DNA of 48,194 nucleotides from an uncultured Bacillota bacterium (lineage in GTDB: Bacteria; Bacillota_I; Bacilli_A; RFN20; CAG-631). A program made the translations under genes and the position numbers. Positions 25,037 through 34,080 of this stretch are shown here, one piece after another (position 1 is the first letter of the stretch; every line of letters starts with the position of its first letter). The stretch covers positions 1 through 48,194 of the forward strand of contig CAJJXN010000004.1 in the NCBI GenBank assembly GCA_905197115.1, given 5' to 3'. Under the pieces are notes generated by a model that was not told the DNA's origin, made no database searches, and was given only the letters and a program-made list of their open reading frames with translations.

Positions 25037-27328
25037 ATGAAAAAAAGATTCTTTATTCTCTCTATTTTATGTTTAAGCGCAATCGGAATTACTTCTGCAG
25101 CTTTCAGTTTAACCAATGAAAAATCACATTATTTAGATGAAATGACAAATATTGGTGAAAAATATGTAACTTTTGACTATAATGATGGTGGATTTACACA
25201 AGATTATACGTATTATTTTGAAGGTTCAAAATTAGATGAAACGCTTATTCCAATGCCAAATATAAACAATTCAAACCATCAATTTCAAGGATGGTATTCA
25301 ACCAAGTCAGGTTTTTTAGAAGATGGAAGTTCTTCTAAAATTGATTTCAGCACAAATTCTTTTTTAGGCGATGAAATCTTGTACGCTAAATATTTAAATA
25401 CAGGAGCAAATTATTCTATTAATAATACAACAACAATCAATCTTAATCCTTCTACTACTTCAAACCCTTGTTTTATTTCTAATGCTAACTCTTTAAATCC
25501 GCTTCATTTAACTGGAAAAGTCAATATTCAATCATCTGATGGAGATTATAGTGAAAGTAAAAGTGGAACAAGTAGTTCTATTTATTATGCTAGTGAAGCT
25601 GAAGTCTATGCCATTTTAGACACAGATATCACGATTGAAACAAATGGAACTGTTCAATTAAATTCCATTTTAGGCTACGCTTCTAAAAATGGTTTTAATC
25701 AGCTTATTTCTTCTCCAAATTTCACTTGTTTGGATTTAAATGGCTATACGATTACCATTAAAAATAAAGGAACTTTAAATGGCTATGGAATTATTTTTAA
25801 TTCTAAAAGTACAGGTGGAATTATTGTTGAAAATGGTGGAACACTTAAAACACCATTTTGTATTGGTGATTTTAAAGGTGGAGGGTATCTTGTAACTTCC
25901 TATAAAAATGCGGTTACTCCTTTTTGTAATTATGCTTGTCCTTATTTAACGTGTGAAGTTCTTTTTGAAACAGGTAGTAAATTAATTGGCGAAACTTCTT
26001 TATGTGCAAGTAGCACTAAATATTCTACCTCAATTGATCTCATTGGCACTACGAATAGTAGTTTATTACATATGACTTCCGGTTACATTATTAAACAAAC
26101 GACAGATTATCGTGATTTAACACAAAAAAAAGAGCAACATTGGGTAAATCATACGATGGATGATATCATCGATAGTAATTATCGAGAAAAATTAATCTTT
26201 ACTGATAATCCAAATGAAAAGTTAATGCATATTCAAAAAAGAGATTTTTCTACCACTTCAAATTGTCAAGTGGAGTTTACTTCCTTAACCTTATCATTGA
26301 AAATGGGCCTTTCTGTAAGCGTATCTATGAAATACGGAGATTTCCCGATTCCTTCTTATTTTGATATTGAACTTTATAATACCAAGTTTACTTTTGCTAT
26401 TAGTTTAGCATTAATGCCTTCTTGCAATGTCTTTGTAGATGAGCAATCCATTATTTATATGAATAATATTGATAGTGGTGAAAAATATAATATTTTTGCT
26501 CATTTGTCTGTCTTAGATGAATACCCTACAGACTATTATTATGCTTCTAATTCAAATCTACAAACAGGTTCAACCTTTTTGAGCAATGTTTTAATTTATA
26601 ATTGCAAACCTGCAAAAATTACCATGAATGGTAAATTTGAATTTAATACAAACAATATTAATTTTTCGACTTCGTATGCCTATTATTCTATCGGTGGCGC
26701 TATTGATTGCTCAACACAAGCACTTAATTCTTTAATTGAAAACCAAAATTATTTAAAATTAGTAAATAAATACTATTACCCTATCTGGTTTTCACCAAAT
26801 TCCCAATATACCAATCGTCCCGGAAGATATTATTGTCAGCCTTTAATTTCTAAACAAAAAGCTTATCTACAATTAGATGGACAACAAAGAATTATTGAAA
26901 CACAAATTTATGACTCTGACCAATCCCTTTATTATTATAATGGTAAATTTTATTATTATAAATTTAGTTCTTTGGGTTTTGCACAAAAAAGCTGGTCTAA
27001 AACTTCTTTAATGAGTAGTGCTGCTCCAGAACTTGATCGCATAAAAGATAAATATAATTTATTGGATGGCGGATTCAGTGAATGCGAAAAAATTGATTTA
27101 ACAGATAAAACTTTTTACATTCAAGATAATGAAAATTATTTAATATATGTACATGGTGCTTTTATTCAAACGAAAGCAGCACCTGAATTTGATAATTTTC
27201 AACAAATTGCAAGAACGGAAATACAAGATGTTGAATTAAACAAGTTTGCTTACACTGCTGGAACGTTTTCTTGCTTACCAGCAATTTATTATGAATATCG
27301 ATTAGATAGGTGGTTGTTTTCAAAATGA
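25037..27328 (+). CDS. Secreted protein with Listeria-Bacteroides repeat
   Basis: A 763-residue exported protein. The signal peptide (about 1-24) ends SAIGITSAAF. Residues 40-120 carry one beta-grasp Listeria-Bacteroides (InlB B-type, Flg_new) repeat: VTFDYNDGG through FQGWYSTKSG to ILYAKYL. The remaining 640 residues are Asn/Ser/Tyr-rich, with short alternating strands (FTCLDLNGYTITIKNKGTL, GGIIVENGGTL) suggestive of a right-handed beta-helix, but I recognise no family. No anchor or sorting signal is visible at the C-terminus. An AGGAGG site lies before the ATG. It is the middle gene of the operon and overlaps the next start by ATGA. It is the only one of the three with an intact frame. Confidence 0.65.
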   Translation: MKKRFFILSILCLSAIGITSAAFSLTNEKSHYLDEMTNIGEKYVTFDYNDGGFTQDYTYYFEGSKLDETLIPMPNINNSNHQFQGWYSTKSGFLEDGSSSKIDFSTNSFLGDEILYAKYLNTGANYSINNTTTINLNPSTTSNPCFISNANSLNPLHLTGKVNIQSSDGDYSESKSGTSSSIYYASEAEVYAILDTDITIETNGTVQLNSILGYASKNGFNQLISSPNFTCLDLNGYTITIKNKGTLNGYGIIFNSKSTGGIIVENGGTLKTPFCIGDFKGGGYLVTSYKNAVTPFCNYACPYLTCEVLFETGSKLIGETSLCASSTKYSTSIDLIGTTNSSLLHMTSGYIIKQTTDYRDLTQKKEQHWVNHTMDDIIDSNYREKLIFTDNPNEKLMHIQKRDFSTTSNCQVEFTSLTLSLKMGLSVSVSMKYGDFPIPSYFDIELYNTKFTFAISLALMPSCNVFVDEQSIIYMNNIDSGEKYNIFAHLSVLDEYPTDYYYASNSNLQTGSTFLSNVLIYNCKPAKITMNGKFEFNTNNINFSTSYAYYSIGGAIDCSTQALNSLIENQNYLKLVNKYYYPIWFSPNSQYTNRPGRYYCQPLISKQKAYLQLDGQQRIIETQIYDSDQSLYYYNGKFYYYKFSSLGFAQKSWSKTSLMSSAAPELDRIKDKYNLLDGGFSECEKIDLTDKTFYIQDNENYLIYVHGAFIQTKAAPEFDNFQQIARTEIQDVELNKFAYTAGTFSCLPAIYYEYRLDRWLFSK

Positions 27329-28611
27329 TAAAGAAAAAGGCATTAAAATATGTAGAAAGCATTTTACTTACACTTGCTTGTTTTAGTATTCTATCTTTTG
27401 GTTTTGCATCTTGGATTTTAGATGCTCCTTCTCAAGAAAATAATTCAAATTTATTTTTAATCGTAGATGATGTTTCAACCGCATCAACAGGAAGCATCAA
27501 TAATTTAGAATTAAAAAATAGCCACATTCGATTTGATGCTAAAATAGATGATACCACAGGTAAAGTTACTTATATAGAAGATATTGGAGGCGAACAATTA
27601 GATATTTATATTGAGGGTACAATTTCTAATTATAGTGATTTTGGTTCTCTTGACTTTGACTTTAAAGTAGATATAAAAAAAGAAAGCCTTCTTCAACAAT
27701 TAGTACAATCAAACTACTTAAGCCTTCCTATTTTTCAAAGTTTAAATCGAGAGTCTTTAATGGTTTCAAATGAAGAAAAAATTGGTTCTTTTTGGTCCAA
27801 TGAACCAAATACCATTGATGATACACGTCAATTCTATATTCACACTCGTTTCACTTGGGGTACATTCTTTAATGAAATGAATCCAAGCTTATTCTTTGAT
27901 AGTTCTCAAACAAATGGTATTAAAATTGGAAATGAATACTCCTTAATGGAACAAAAAGAAATCTTAAATTCTCTTTATTTAATAAATGAAACTTCTTATT
28001 ATATTTCTTTAATTCTTAATCCAATAGAATATAGTTTAATTTTAAATATTGGAGAAAATGCAACTTTTAACTCACCAACTTTTATTGGTGGTCTTACAAG
28101 AAATAGTACAATTACTCTTCCTAATGAAATACCAGTAAAAGAAGGGTATACATTTAAAGGTTGGTGGACAACTTTAGATGCAAATCTTCTTGAAAGTGAG
28201 TTTTATAAACCAGGGCAAACTTTTTTAATTTCAAGTCTTTTACAAGAAGATGCTACTGAAGTTTCATTATATGCTCAATGGAGTGATCCAATTATTGTTA
28301 CTATTCATTTTACAAAAGACGGCAATTTTACTGGTAATGATGTTACTTTATATTTTGATTATAATGAATCATTCAAATTAGATTATAAAGGCAACTTAAG
28401 CGATACGCAAGGAAATACCGTAAAATATACGGTCAATAGTGGTTATTCATTTAGCAAATGGTCATGGACGCACAATGGAAATACGGGTGAAATTACAAAC
28501 GAAAATGAACTTGTAAATTTAAATCAAGAAACTTTCCCGGGATTGCTTGCTTCTCCTACTAACAATTCAATTAATTGGAAAAAAGAATTCTACTGCTTGT
28601 ATTTATCCTGA
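27325..28611 (+). CDS. Exported protein with SipW-like signal and InlB-type repeats, frameshifted before its Hint domain
   Basis: A 428-residue frame. The signal segment (about 12-30) ends SFGFASWIL, close to that of the first gene in the operon. The middle is a beta-rich region of unknown family. Near 250-330 there is a Listeria-Bacteroides repeat (EGYTFKGWWTTLDAN to VSLYAQW), then a second, looser one (VTIHFTKDG to YSFSKWSWTHNG). The frame ends 11 codons after an A6 run (28579-28584); with one A fewer it would read through KKNSTACIYPDSK into the Hint domain that follows. ATG 27325 overlaps the preceding stop, with AGGTGG upstream. Confidence 0.6.
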   Translation: MIKKKALKYVESILLTLACFSILSFGFASWILDAPSQENNSNLFLIVDDVSTASTGSINNLELKNSHIRFDAKIDDTTGKVTYIEDIGGEQLDIYIEGTISNYSDFGSLDFDFKVDIKKESLLQQLVQSNYLSLPIFQSLNRESLMVSNEEKIGSFWSNEPNTIDDTRQFYIHTRFTWGTFFNEMNPSLFFDSSQTNGIKIGNEYSLMEQKEILNSLYLINETSYYISLILNPIEYSLILNIGENATFNSPTFIGGLTRNSTITLPNEIPVKEGYTFKGWWTTLDANLLESEFYKPGQTFLISSLLQEDATEVSLYAQWSDPIIVTIHFTKDGNFTGNDVTLYFDYNESFKLDYKGNLSDTQGNTVKYTVNSGYSFSKWSWTHNGNTGEITNENELVNLNQETFPGLLASPTNNSINWKKEFYCLYLS

Positions 28612-29275
28612 TTCTAAAATTCTAATGGCAGATGGTTCTTATAAACTTGTACAAGATATTCAAGTTGGTGATTTCGTCCGAGTTTGGAGTTTTGAAACAG
28701 GTCAATACGAAAATCAACCCATTATTTATTACGAACATCTTAAAGGCTACGAAACATATAAAATTACAATTTACCTAGACGATGGAGCTTTTATCACCGT
28801 TGCTGATTCCCAAGCTTTCTTTGATTTAAACTTAAAAGACTACTTTGTAATCGATAAAGACTCGCTAGAATCTGCACTTTTTAGAAATATAGCGACTTAT
28901 GATAAAAACATTTTATCTAGCAAAAAAATCATTAATTATAGTATAGAACTATGCTACGAAGATGTATTTGAAATGATTACTGCTTATGATTTTAATTTCT
29001 TCTACGATAGCATTTTAACGGTTGAGCCATTCTTACTATGTTATAATTATTTTAGTATTGGCGATGATTTTAAATTTATTGAAGAATTGAAACAACAAGA
29101 CATCGAAAAATATGGGCTGTTTGATTATGAATTTTTTGATGAATTGTTAACAAAAGAGCAATTTACTTTGTTTAATGTCACTTATTTTTCAATTGCTATT
29201 GGTAAAGGCTTATACACTCCTGAATTTTTAATCGAGATGATTTACGAATTTTTATCAGAAGATGATCGAATTTAA
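28547..29275 (+). pseudogene. Hint (Hedgehog/intein) domain, frameshifted 3' part of the preceding gene
   Basis: An open frame with no credible start of its own. From the Cys codon at 28598 it reads CIYPDSKILMADGSYKLVQD then a GD turn and VWSFETGQYENQPII: a Hint-domain N-terminus with the catalytic first Cys, the ADGS turn and the GD block. In related gut Firmicutes proteins, as I recall them, the next block reads D-x-H-A-F-[WF]-D; here it is DSQAFFD with Gln (codon 28811-28813) in place of His. The domain ends near ILTVEPF, and a further 90 polar residues follow. It is probably the C-terminus of the gene at 27325. Confidence 0.65.
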
Positions 29276-29280
29276 ACAAA

Positions 29281-29317
29281 AAAAATAGTACTCTAATTTA
29301 TGATGAGTACTATTTTT
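29281..29317. terminator. bidirectional terminator
   Basis: A 13-bp perfect stem (AAAAATAGTACTC, 29281-29293, with GAGTACTATTTTT, 29305-29317) and an 11-base loop. It ends the secreted-protein operon and the convergent membrane-protein gene. Confidence 0.85.
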
Positions 29318-29321
29318 TATA

Positions 29322-30350
29322 TTAATCTAATTTATCAAAAGTTGCTATTTCAGATTCTTTTGCTTCTTTTGAAGTGGCAAATTTTAATAATAACGCAATG
29401 GTTGCAAAAACTAAAGTTAAACAAGCGAATAAAACAAATGACAATCTAAAATCCGGATAAAGTCCAATCATTCGTAAAATTAAGGGAACGATTTCAAAAT
29501 AAGTATATTCTGAAATTAAAAAGTAAATTGATAAAGTAAAGCCAAACCAAATCCCAGCAATGGTTGCAATGTAGGTCATTACAATAATCGTTACTAAACG
29601 AACGTTTCCTCTTTTTCCTTTCAATAAATCATATCCTGCATCAATTAAAAATGGAGCAGCAAACCCAAGCAAAGAAGGTAAATAATGAAATAAATTCGCA
29701 CTTCCAGCGTATTCAATTCGGTTTTCTCCTAAAGCTGTATATTCTGAAAGCAATGCTTCTTTTAAGTAATAACAACCAATCATTAATAAAACAAGAATAA
29801 TCCCAAATATACTTGCTCCTAAAATTCCTTTTAAAGTTGATTTACCAGCATTGACTTTTTCAAAATTTTCTTTTACTTTTTTTTCAATTTTTTCTTTTCC
29901 TTTTTCAAAACAATTTTCATGAACAGGAGTAATAATTCCTTGTTTATTTATGATTCCTATTTTTTGCGTTTTAAGATCCAATGCTTTATGACAAATTGGA
30001 CAAAAAGTTTCCACTTTTAAATTATTGTCTGTATAATATTGAATAAAGCGGTCCATAAAATCAATTACTAAATGCGATTTATCATTGTTTAGATTAAATG
30101 TAAATTGAATATAATTATCTTCAAACTTATTTTCAGTTAAACAAAACTTTTCTAAATCTTTTTCAAAGTTGGACAAAACAGCTTTTAATTTTTCTTTATC
30201 TTCACCCAATTTAGTGATAATTGTAAGAATTTTATAAGAGAGTCCTTCTTTTACTGAAATATAAAAGTCTTTATACCATCCAAACGTATAACCATAATCG
30301 ACAGTTAAATGATTTTCAATGGCAAAATTTTTAAAATATAAACTAGCCAT
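29322..30350 (-). CDS. Membrane protein with cytoplasmic zinc-ribbon-like segment, unknown function
   Basis: A 342-residue protein. Residues 1-170 are soluble and include a CPIC pair with a later HENC, a possible zinc site, followed by a charged helix (FEKGKEKIEKKVKENFEKV). About four membrane helices occupy 175-325: after STLKGILGASIFG, around YLPSLLGFAAPFLI, TIIVMTYIATIAG and FVLFACLTLVFATIA. I recognise no family. A promoter (TTGTTT/16/TATAAT) sits inside a pair of 12-bp direct repeats just upstream. It is monocistronic. Confidence 0.65.
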   Translation of the reverse strand: MASLYFKNFAIENHLTVDYGYTFGWYKDFYISVKEGLSYKILTIITKLGEDKEKLKAVLSNFEKDLEKFCLTENKFEDNYIQFTFNLNNDKSHLVIDFMDRFIQYYTDNNLKVETFCPICHKALDLKTQKIGIINKQGIITPVHENCFEKGKEKIEKKVKENFEKVNAGKSTLKGILGASIFGIILVLLMIGCYYLKEALLSEYTALGENRIEYAGSANLFHYLPSLLGFAAPFLIDAGYDLLKGKRGNVRLVTIIVMTYIATIAGIWFGFTLSIYFLISEYTYFEIVPLILRMIGLYPDFRLSFVLFACLTLVFATIALLLKFATSKEAKESEIATFDKLD

Positions 30351-30363
30351 AATTTCACCTCAC

Positions 30364-30399
30364 ATAAATTTATTATACATAAATTTATTAAAAAAACAA
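30364..30399 (-). promoter_or_regulatory. promoter with tandem 12-bp direct repeats
   Basis: ATAAATTTATTA occurs twice (30364-30375 and 30379-30390), 15 bases apart. A minus-strand -10 TATAAT (30372-30377) lies across the first copy and a -35 TTGTTT (30394-30399) just beyond the second, 16 bases away. The repeats could be an operator for the membrane-protein gene, or simply AT-rich sequence. Confidence 0.4.
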
Positions 30400-30461
30400 A
30401 GAATTAATAAACAGAAAAGTCTTTTATTTATTTTTACCTACTATTAAAATAGGTGATATTA

Positions 30462-31751
30462 GTGATTTTTTTAAAATATAATCAAACTTACGCTTTTGAG
30501 TGTGGAATTTGCAGCATTAAAAATCTTTTAAAATGTTATCACATTGAATGCGATTATCTTGCATTACCTTATCAAAAAAACGGGAATAGCTTATATGAAA
30601 TGAAAGGTTGCTTACTATCTTATTTTAAACAAGTAGTCGTTGCCAAAATCAATCTAGAACAATTTATATCCTTTAAAAAAATTGATCCATTTATTTTATT
30701 GATAAAAAAAGAAAATCAGTATCATTATGTCGTTGTTTATAAAATCAAAAAAAATGATTTTTTTATTTTAGATTCAGCACAAAAAGGCAAAATAAAAATT
30801 TCTTTTTCACAATTAAATAAAATAGCGACCCATTATGTAATTTTAGTAAAACAACCTTTTGCTTATAAAAAATCCAAGAAAAAAATAAAAATAAATAAAA
30901 CTATTATTTTTATTCCTTTTTTATCCATTATTGAATCGAGTCTACTTCTTTTATCTTCTTCCTATTTACAAAAAATGATAGACACACAACAATTAAATCC
31001 TTTTTATTTTATCCTATTAGAATTAATTCTTTATTGTTTTATATTGTATCGTTCTCGCATTTATTTAAAACATTTTAAGATTTTAGATCATAAAATAGTT
31101 CAAAATACATTACATTCAATTTATCAACTCAAAAAAGATTTTCTTTTTCATCGAGATAAAGAAGAAATTATTTATCGAATGAATGATGCTTATCAAATGA
31201 AGCAAATTATTCTTTCTTTTTTATTTGATTTTATAGGAAATGTTATTTTGCTGTTGAGTACTTTTTTATTTTTAATTTTTTATCATCCTGCTTTCATTCT
31301 CTTTTTTTTATTTATGATTCCCATTTTTATATTTAGCTATTATCATCTTAAAAAACATCAACACTTTATTGAGAAAAAAAGAAAAGACGAATATCTCTTT
31401 TTTGATAAATTAAGAAAGGATATCTCTACTCATAGCTTAGATGAAAGTCACTATTTAACTTGCCATAACTTTCTTTTTAATTATCAAAAAATTGATTTTT
31501 TAATGGAAAAAAATAAATTACTTAAAAATCAACTCTTTTATTTTTTTCAAAATGCCATTACTTGTCTATTACTTCTTGTTTACTTTTTTAAGCTGATTCC
31601 TTTTTTTAGTATCGGCAAGCTTATTGCTTGTTTGAATCTTTTATCTCTTATAATGGCTCCTTTATTTCAAGTTCTTTTACAAATACATAATTATAGTAAT
31701 TATTTTTTATTAAAACAACGATTAGATGATTTAAAAAGAAATCAAAAATGA
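30462..31751 (+). CDS. Peptidase C39 fused to ABC-exporter membrane domain, without ATPase domain
   Basis: A 429-residue protein. Residues 1-130 are a C39 peptidase with a complete site: Gln8, Cys14 (FECGICS), His88 (YHYVVV) and Asp104 (ILDSAQKG). Residues 140-425 hold six membrane helices in the arrangement of an ABC exporter. The protein ends at RLDDLKRNQK, just where the nucleotide-binding domain of a peptidase-containing exporter (about 700 residues) would start, and only 93 bases separate it from the next gene. Such exporters cut double-glycine leaders and export the peptide. The start is GTG 30462 after AGGTGAT. No leader peptide or partner ATPase is visible in the window. Confidence 0.7.
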   Translation: MIFLKYNQTYAFECGICSIKNLLKCYHIECDYLALPYQKNGNSLYEMKGCLLSYFKQVVVAKINLEQFISFKKIDPFILLIKKENQYHYVVVYKIKKNDFFILDSAQKGKIKISFSQLNKIATHYVILVKQPFAYKKSKKKIKINKTIIFIPFLSIIESSLLLLSSSYLQKMIDTQQLNPFYFILLELILYCFILYRSRIYLKHFKILDHKIVQNTLHSIYQLKKDFLFHRDKEEIIYRMNDAYQMKQIILSFLFDFIGNVILLLSTFLFLIFYHPAFILFFLFMIPIFIFSYYHLKKHQHFIEKKRKDEYLFFDKLRKDISTHSLDESHYLTCHNFLFNYQKIDFLMEKNKLLKNQLFYFFQNAITCLLLLVYFFKLIPFFSIGKLIACLNLLSLIMAPLFQVLLQIHNYSNYFLLKQRLDDLKRNQK

Positions 31752-31844
31752 ATTTGAAATGATAAACAAATGTTATTTTGTAATCAAAAACTCATTTCTT
31801 ATTTAAAAAATATAGTTTATAATAGTAGTGGATGGTGAAACAAT

Positions 31845-33614
31845 ATGTATAAAAAAAGAATACAACAACTCGTCGAAATTTTAAAGCAAAAGCAACTTTA
31901 TGGCTATCTTGTCTTTTCAAGTGATTACCATAGTAGTGAATATATTGTCGATTATTTTAAAGGAAGAGCTTTCTTAAGTGGATTTAATGGCTCAGCAGGA
32001 ACCTTGCTTGTCACAATTCATGGCAGTTATTTATGGACAGATGGACGTTATTTCATCCAAGCCGAAGAACAATTAAAGGGTAGTGACATTCAACTAATGA
32101 AAATGGGAGATGTTCACACTCCAACTTTACTTGAATTTTTAAAACAAGATATGAAAGACAATGAAACTTTGGCATTTGATGCAAAAGTTGCCACTTATCA
32201 ATTTGTGAAAACGTTAAAGCAAGAACTAAAAAATATGCAATTAAAAATGGATGAAGATTTATTGCAACATATTTGGGTGGATCGTCCTTCACTTCCAAAC
32301 GAGCAAATTATTGAACTACCTTTATCGCTTACTGGAGAAAGTGTAGAAGAAAAATTGCAAAAAGTTCGTCAAAAAATGGATGGCATTCAATATCATTTAA
32401 TTTCTTCTTTAGATGATATAGCATACTTATTTAATCTTAGGGGAAATGATATTCCTTACAATCCTGTATTTTTATCTTATGCCTTAATTAGTCAACAAAA
32501 AGCTTTGTTATTTGTCGATTTAAAGAAAGTATCATTAGACCTTCAAAAAAGTTTAAATGATAAAGGAGTAACACTTTATCCTTATGAAAAAATTTATTCC
32601 ATTTTAAAAACATTAAATGGTTCCATTTTATTAGATCCAAACAAAATCAATTATGCTTTATATGTTTGCCTTGATAAAAATATTAAAATTTTTAAAAGTG
32701 AAAATCCAACTACCCATATGAAAGCAATCAAAAATCAAACTGAAATTGAAAATAGCAAAAAAGTTCATATTCAAGATGGTGTAGCATTTATTCAATTTAT
32801 GCACTACATTAAAACGCATATTCAAGAACGTACTTTTACTGAATTAGAAGCCGAAGAGCTCCTTTTAAAATATCGTCAAAAACAAAAAGATTTCCAACAA
32901 CTTAGTTTTTCAACAATATGCGCTTATAAAGAACATGGAGCAATTATGCATTATAGTGCCACACCAGCAAGTAATTATACAATTCAAAATGAAGGCTTAT
33001 TATTAATTGACTCAGGAGGGCAATATGTAGGTGGTACAACAGATATCACTCGAACGCTTGCTTTTCAAAATATTACGCAAGAAGAAAAATATCATTTTAC
33101 TTTAGCTTTAAAATCACATATTGATTTAGCAAAGGTTGTTTTTCTTCGCGGATGCCGTGGCATCAGTTTAGATATTTTAGCCCGCAAGCCTCTTTGGGAT
33201 GTGGGTTTAGACTACAAATGCGGAACAGGACATGGAATCGGATATATGTTAAATGTACATGAGGGACCTAATAGTTTTCGTTATAATATGAACGTCAATT
33301 CAATTTCAGCCGAATTAAAAGAAGGAATGATTACAACTAATGAACCAGGCGTTTATATTGCTAATAGTCATGGTATTCGTCATGAAAATGAAATGTTAAC
33401 AGTCTTTTCTCATGAGAATGAATATGGTCAATTCTTAAAATTTGAACCTTTAACTTTTGTTCCATTTGACTTAGATGGCATTGATGTATCAATGCTTGAT
33501 GCGTCTCAAAAACAATGGTTAAACCAATACCATCATCTTGTTTATGAAACTGTAAAAGATTATCTAACAATAGAAGAAAAAGAATGGTTAAAAAGATATA
33601 CAAGGGAAGTGTAA
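31845..33614 (+). CDS. Xaa-Pro aminopeptidase (M24B, long form)
   Basis: A 589-residue M24 metallopeptidase of the long, three-domain type. Two creatinase-like N-terminal domains occupy about 1-300; the first ends in the GSAGTLLVT and LWTDGRYF region. The catalytic domain has the metal ligands Asp near 389 and 400 (LLIDSGGQYVGGTTDIT), His near 463 (GTGHGIGYMLN), Glu near 500 (TTNEPGVYI) and Glu near 515 (RHENEM). It removes an N-terminal residue that precedes proline, most likely in the cytosol. GGATGGTG precedes the ATG. It heads the block ending in recO. Confidence 0.93.
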   Translation: MYKKRIQQLVEILKQKQLYGYLVFSSDYHSSEYIVDYFKGRAFLSGFNGSAGTLLVTIHGSYLWTDGRYFIQAEEQLKGSDIQLMKMGDVHTPTLLEFLKQDMKDNETLAFDAKVATYQFVKTLKQELKNMQLKMDEDLLQHIWVDRPSLPNEQIIELPLSLTGESVEEKLQKVRQKMDGIQYHLISSLDDIAYLFNLRGNDIPYNPVFLSYALISQQKALLFVDLKKVSLDLQKSLNDKGVTLYPYEKIYSILKTLNGSILLDPNKINYALYVCLDKNIKIFKSENPTTHMKAIKNQTEIENSKKVHIQDGVAFIQFMHYIKTHIQERTFTELEAEELLLKYRQKQKDFQQLSFSTICAYKEHGAIMHYSATPASNYTIQNEGLLLIDSGGQYVGGTTDITRTLAFQNITQEEKYHFTLALKSHIDLAKVVFLRGCRGISLDILARKPLWDVGLDYKCGTGHGIGYMLNVHEGPNSFRYNMNVNSISAELKEGMITTNEPGVYIANSHGIRHENEMLTVFSHENEYGQFLKFEPLTFVPFDLDGIDVSMLDASQKQWLNQYHHLVYETVKDYLTIEEKEWLKRYTREV

Positions 33615-33616
33615 AC

Positions 33617-34066
33617 ATGATTGAACTTAATTTTAAAAATCAAACTCATTATCCTTCTAAGGAATACAAAAAAGACTTTTTAGAAATTGCAGATTATACG
33701 CTTCATCTTTTTAAAATTAAAAAAAATGTAGAATTATCCGTTAATATTGTCACCAAAAATACCATTCAAGAAATCAATCGTACTTATCGAAACATAGATA
33801 GAGTAACCGATGTTATTAGTTTTGAATTTGATGATGGACTAAATGAATATGACGGCTTTATTGTTCTTGGTGATATCTTTATTTGTCAAAGTCGTGCAAT
33901 TACACAAGCAAAACAATATCAACATTCAATTCGTCGGGAAATGTGTTTTTTATTTACTCATGGACTTTTACATTTATTAAAAATGGATCATTTAAATAAA
34001 GAAGATGAAGAAAAAATGTTTGCCATGCAAGATAAAATTATGAATCACTTTAAAATTTTACGATAA
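33617..34066 (+). CDS. ybeY: rRNA maturation endoribonuclease YbeY
   Basis: A 149-residue UPF0054 protein with the zinc-binding signature HGLLHLLKMDH (His115, His119, His125) and RVTDVISFEFD before it. YbeY takes part in 16S rRNA 3' end processing and ribosome quality control. The start ATG 33617 follows AAGGGAAGTG; the in-frame extension back to 33584 runs into the end of the peptidase gene and lacks a site. In Bacillus, ybeY (yqfG) precedes dgkA, cdd, era and recO; here dgkA is missing and cdd follows after 14 bases. Confidence 0.95.
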   Translation: MIELNFKNQTHYPSKEYKKDFLEIADYTLHLFKIKKNVELSVNIVTKNTIQEINRTYRNIDRVTDVISFEFDDGLNEYDGFIVLGDIFICQSRAITQAKQYQHSIRREMCFLFTHGLLHLLKMDHLNKEDEEKMFAMQDKIMNHFKILR

Positions 34067-34080
34067 AAAGGAGAATTGTT

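Noticed and set aside
28570..28600. Programmed -1 ribosomal frameshift at the A6 run
   Set aside because: The downstream frame needs a +1 (or -2) change, the A-AAA-AAG slippery heptamer is not in the right phase, and no strong stem follows. Transcript slippage or mutation is more likely.
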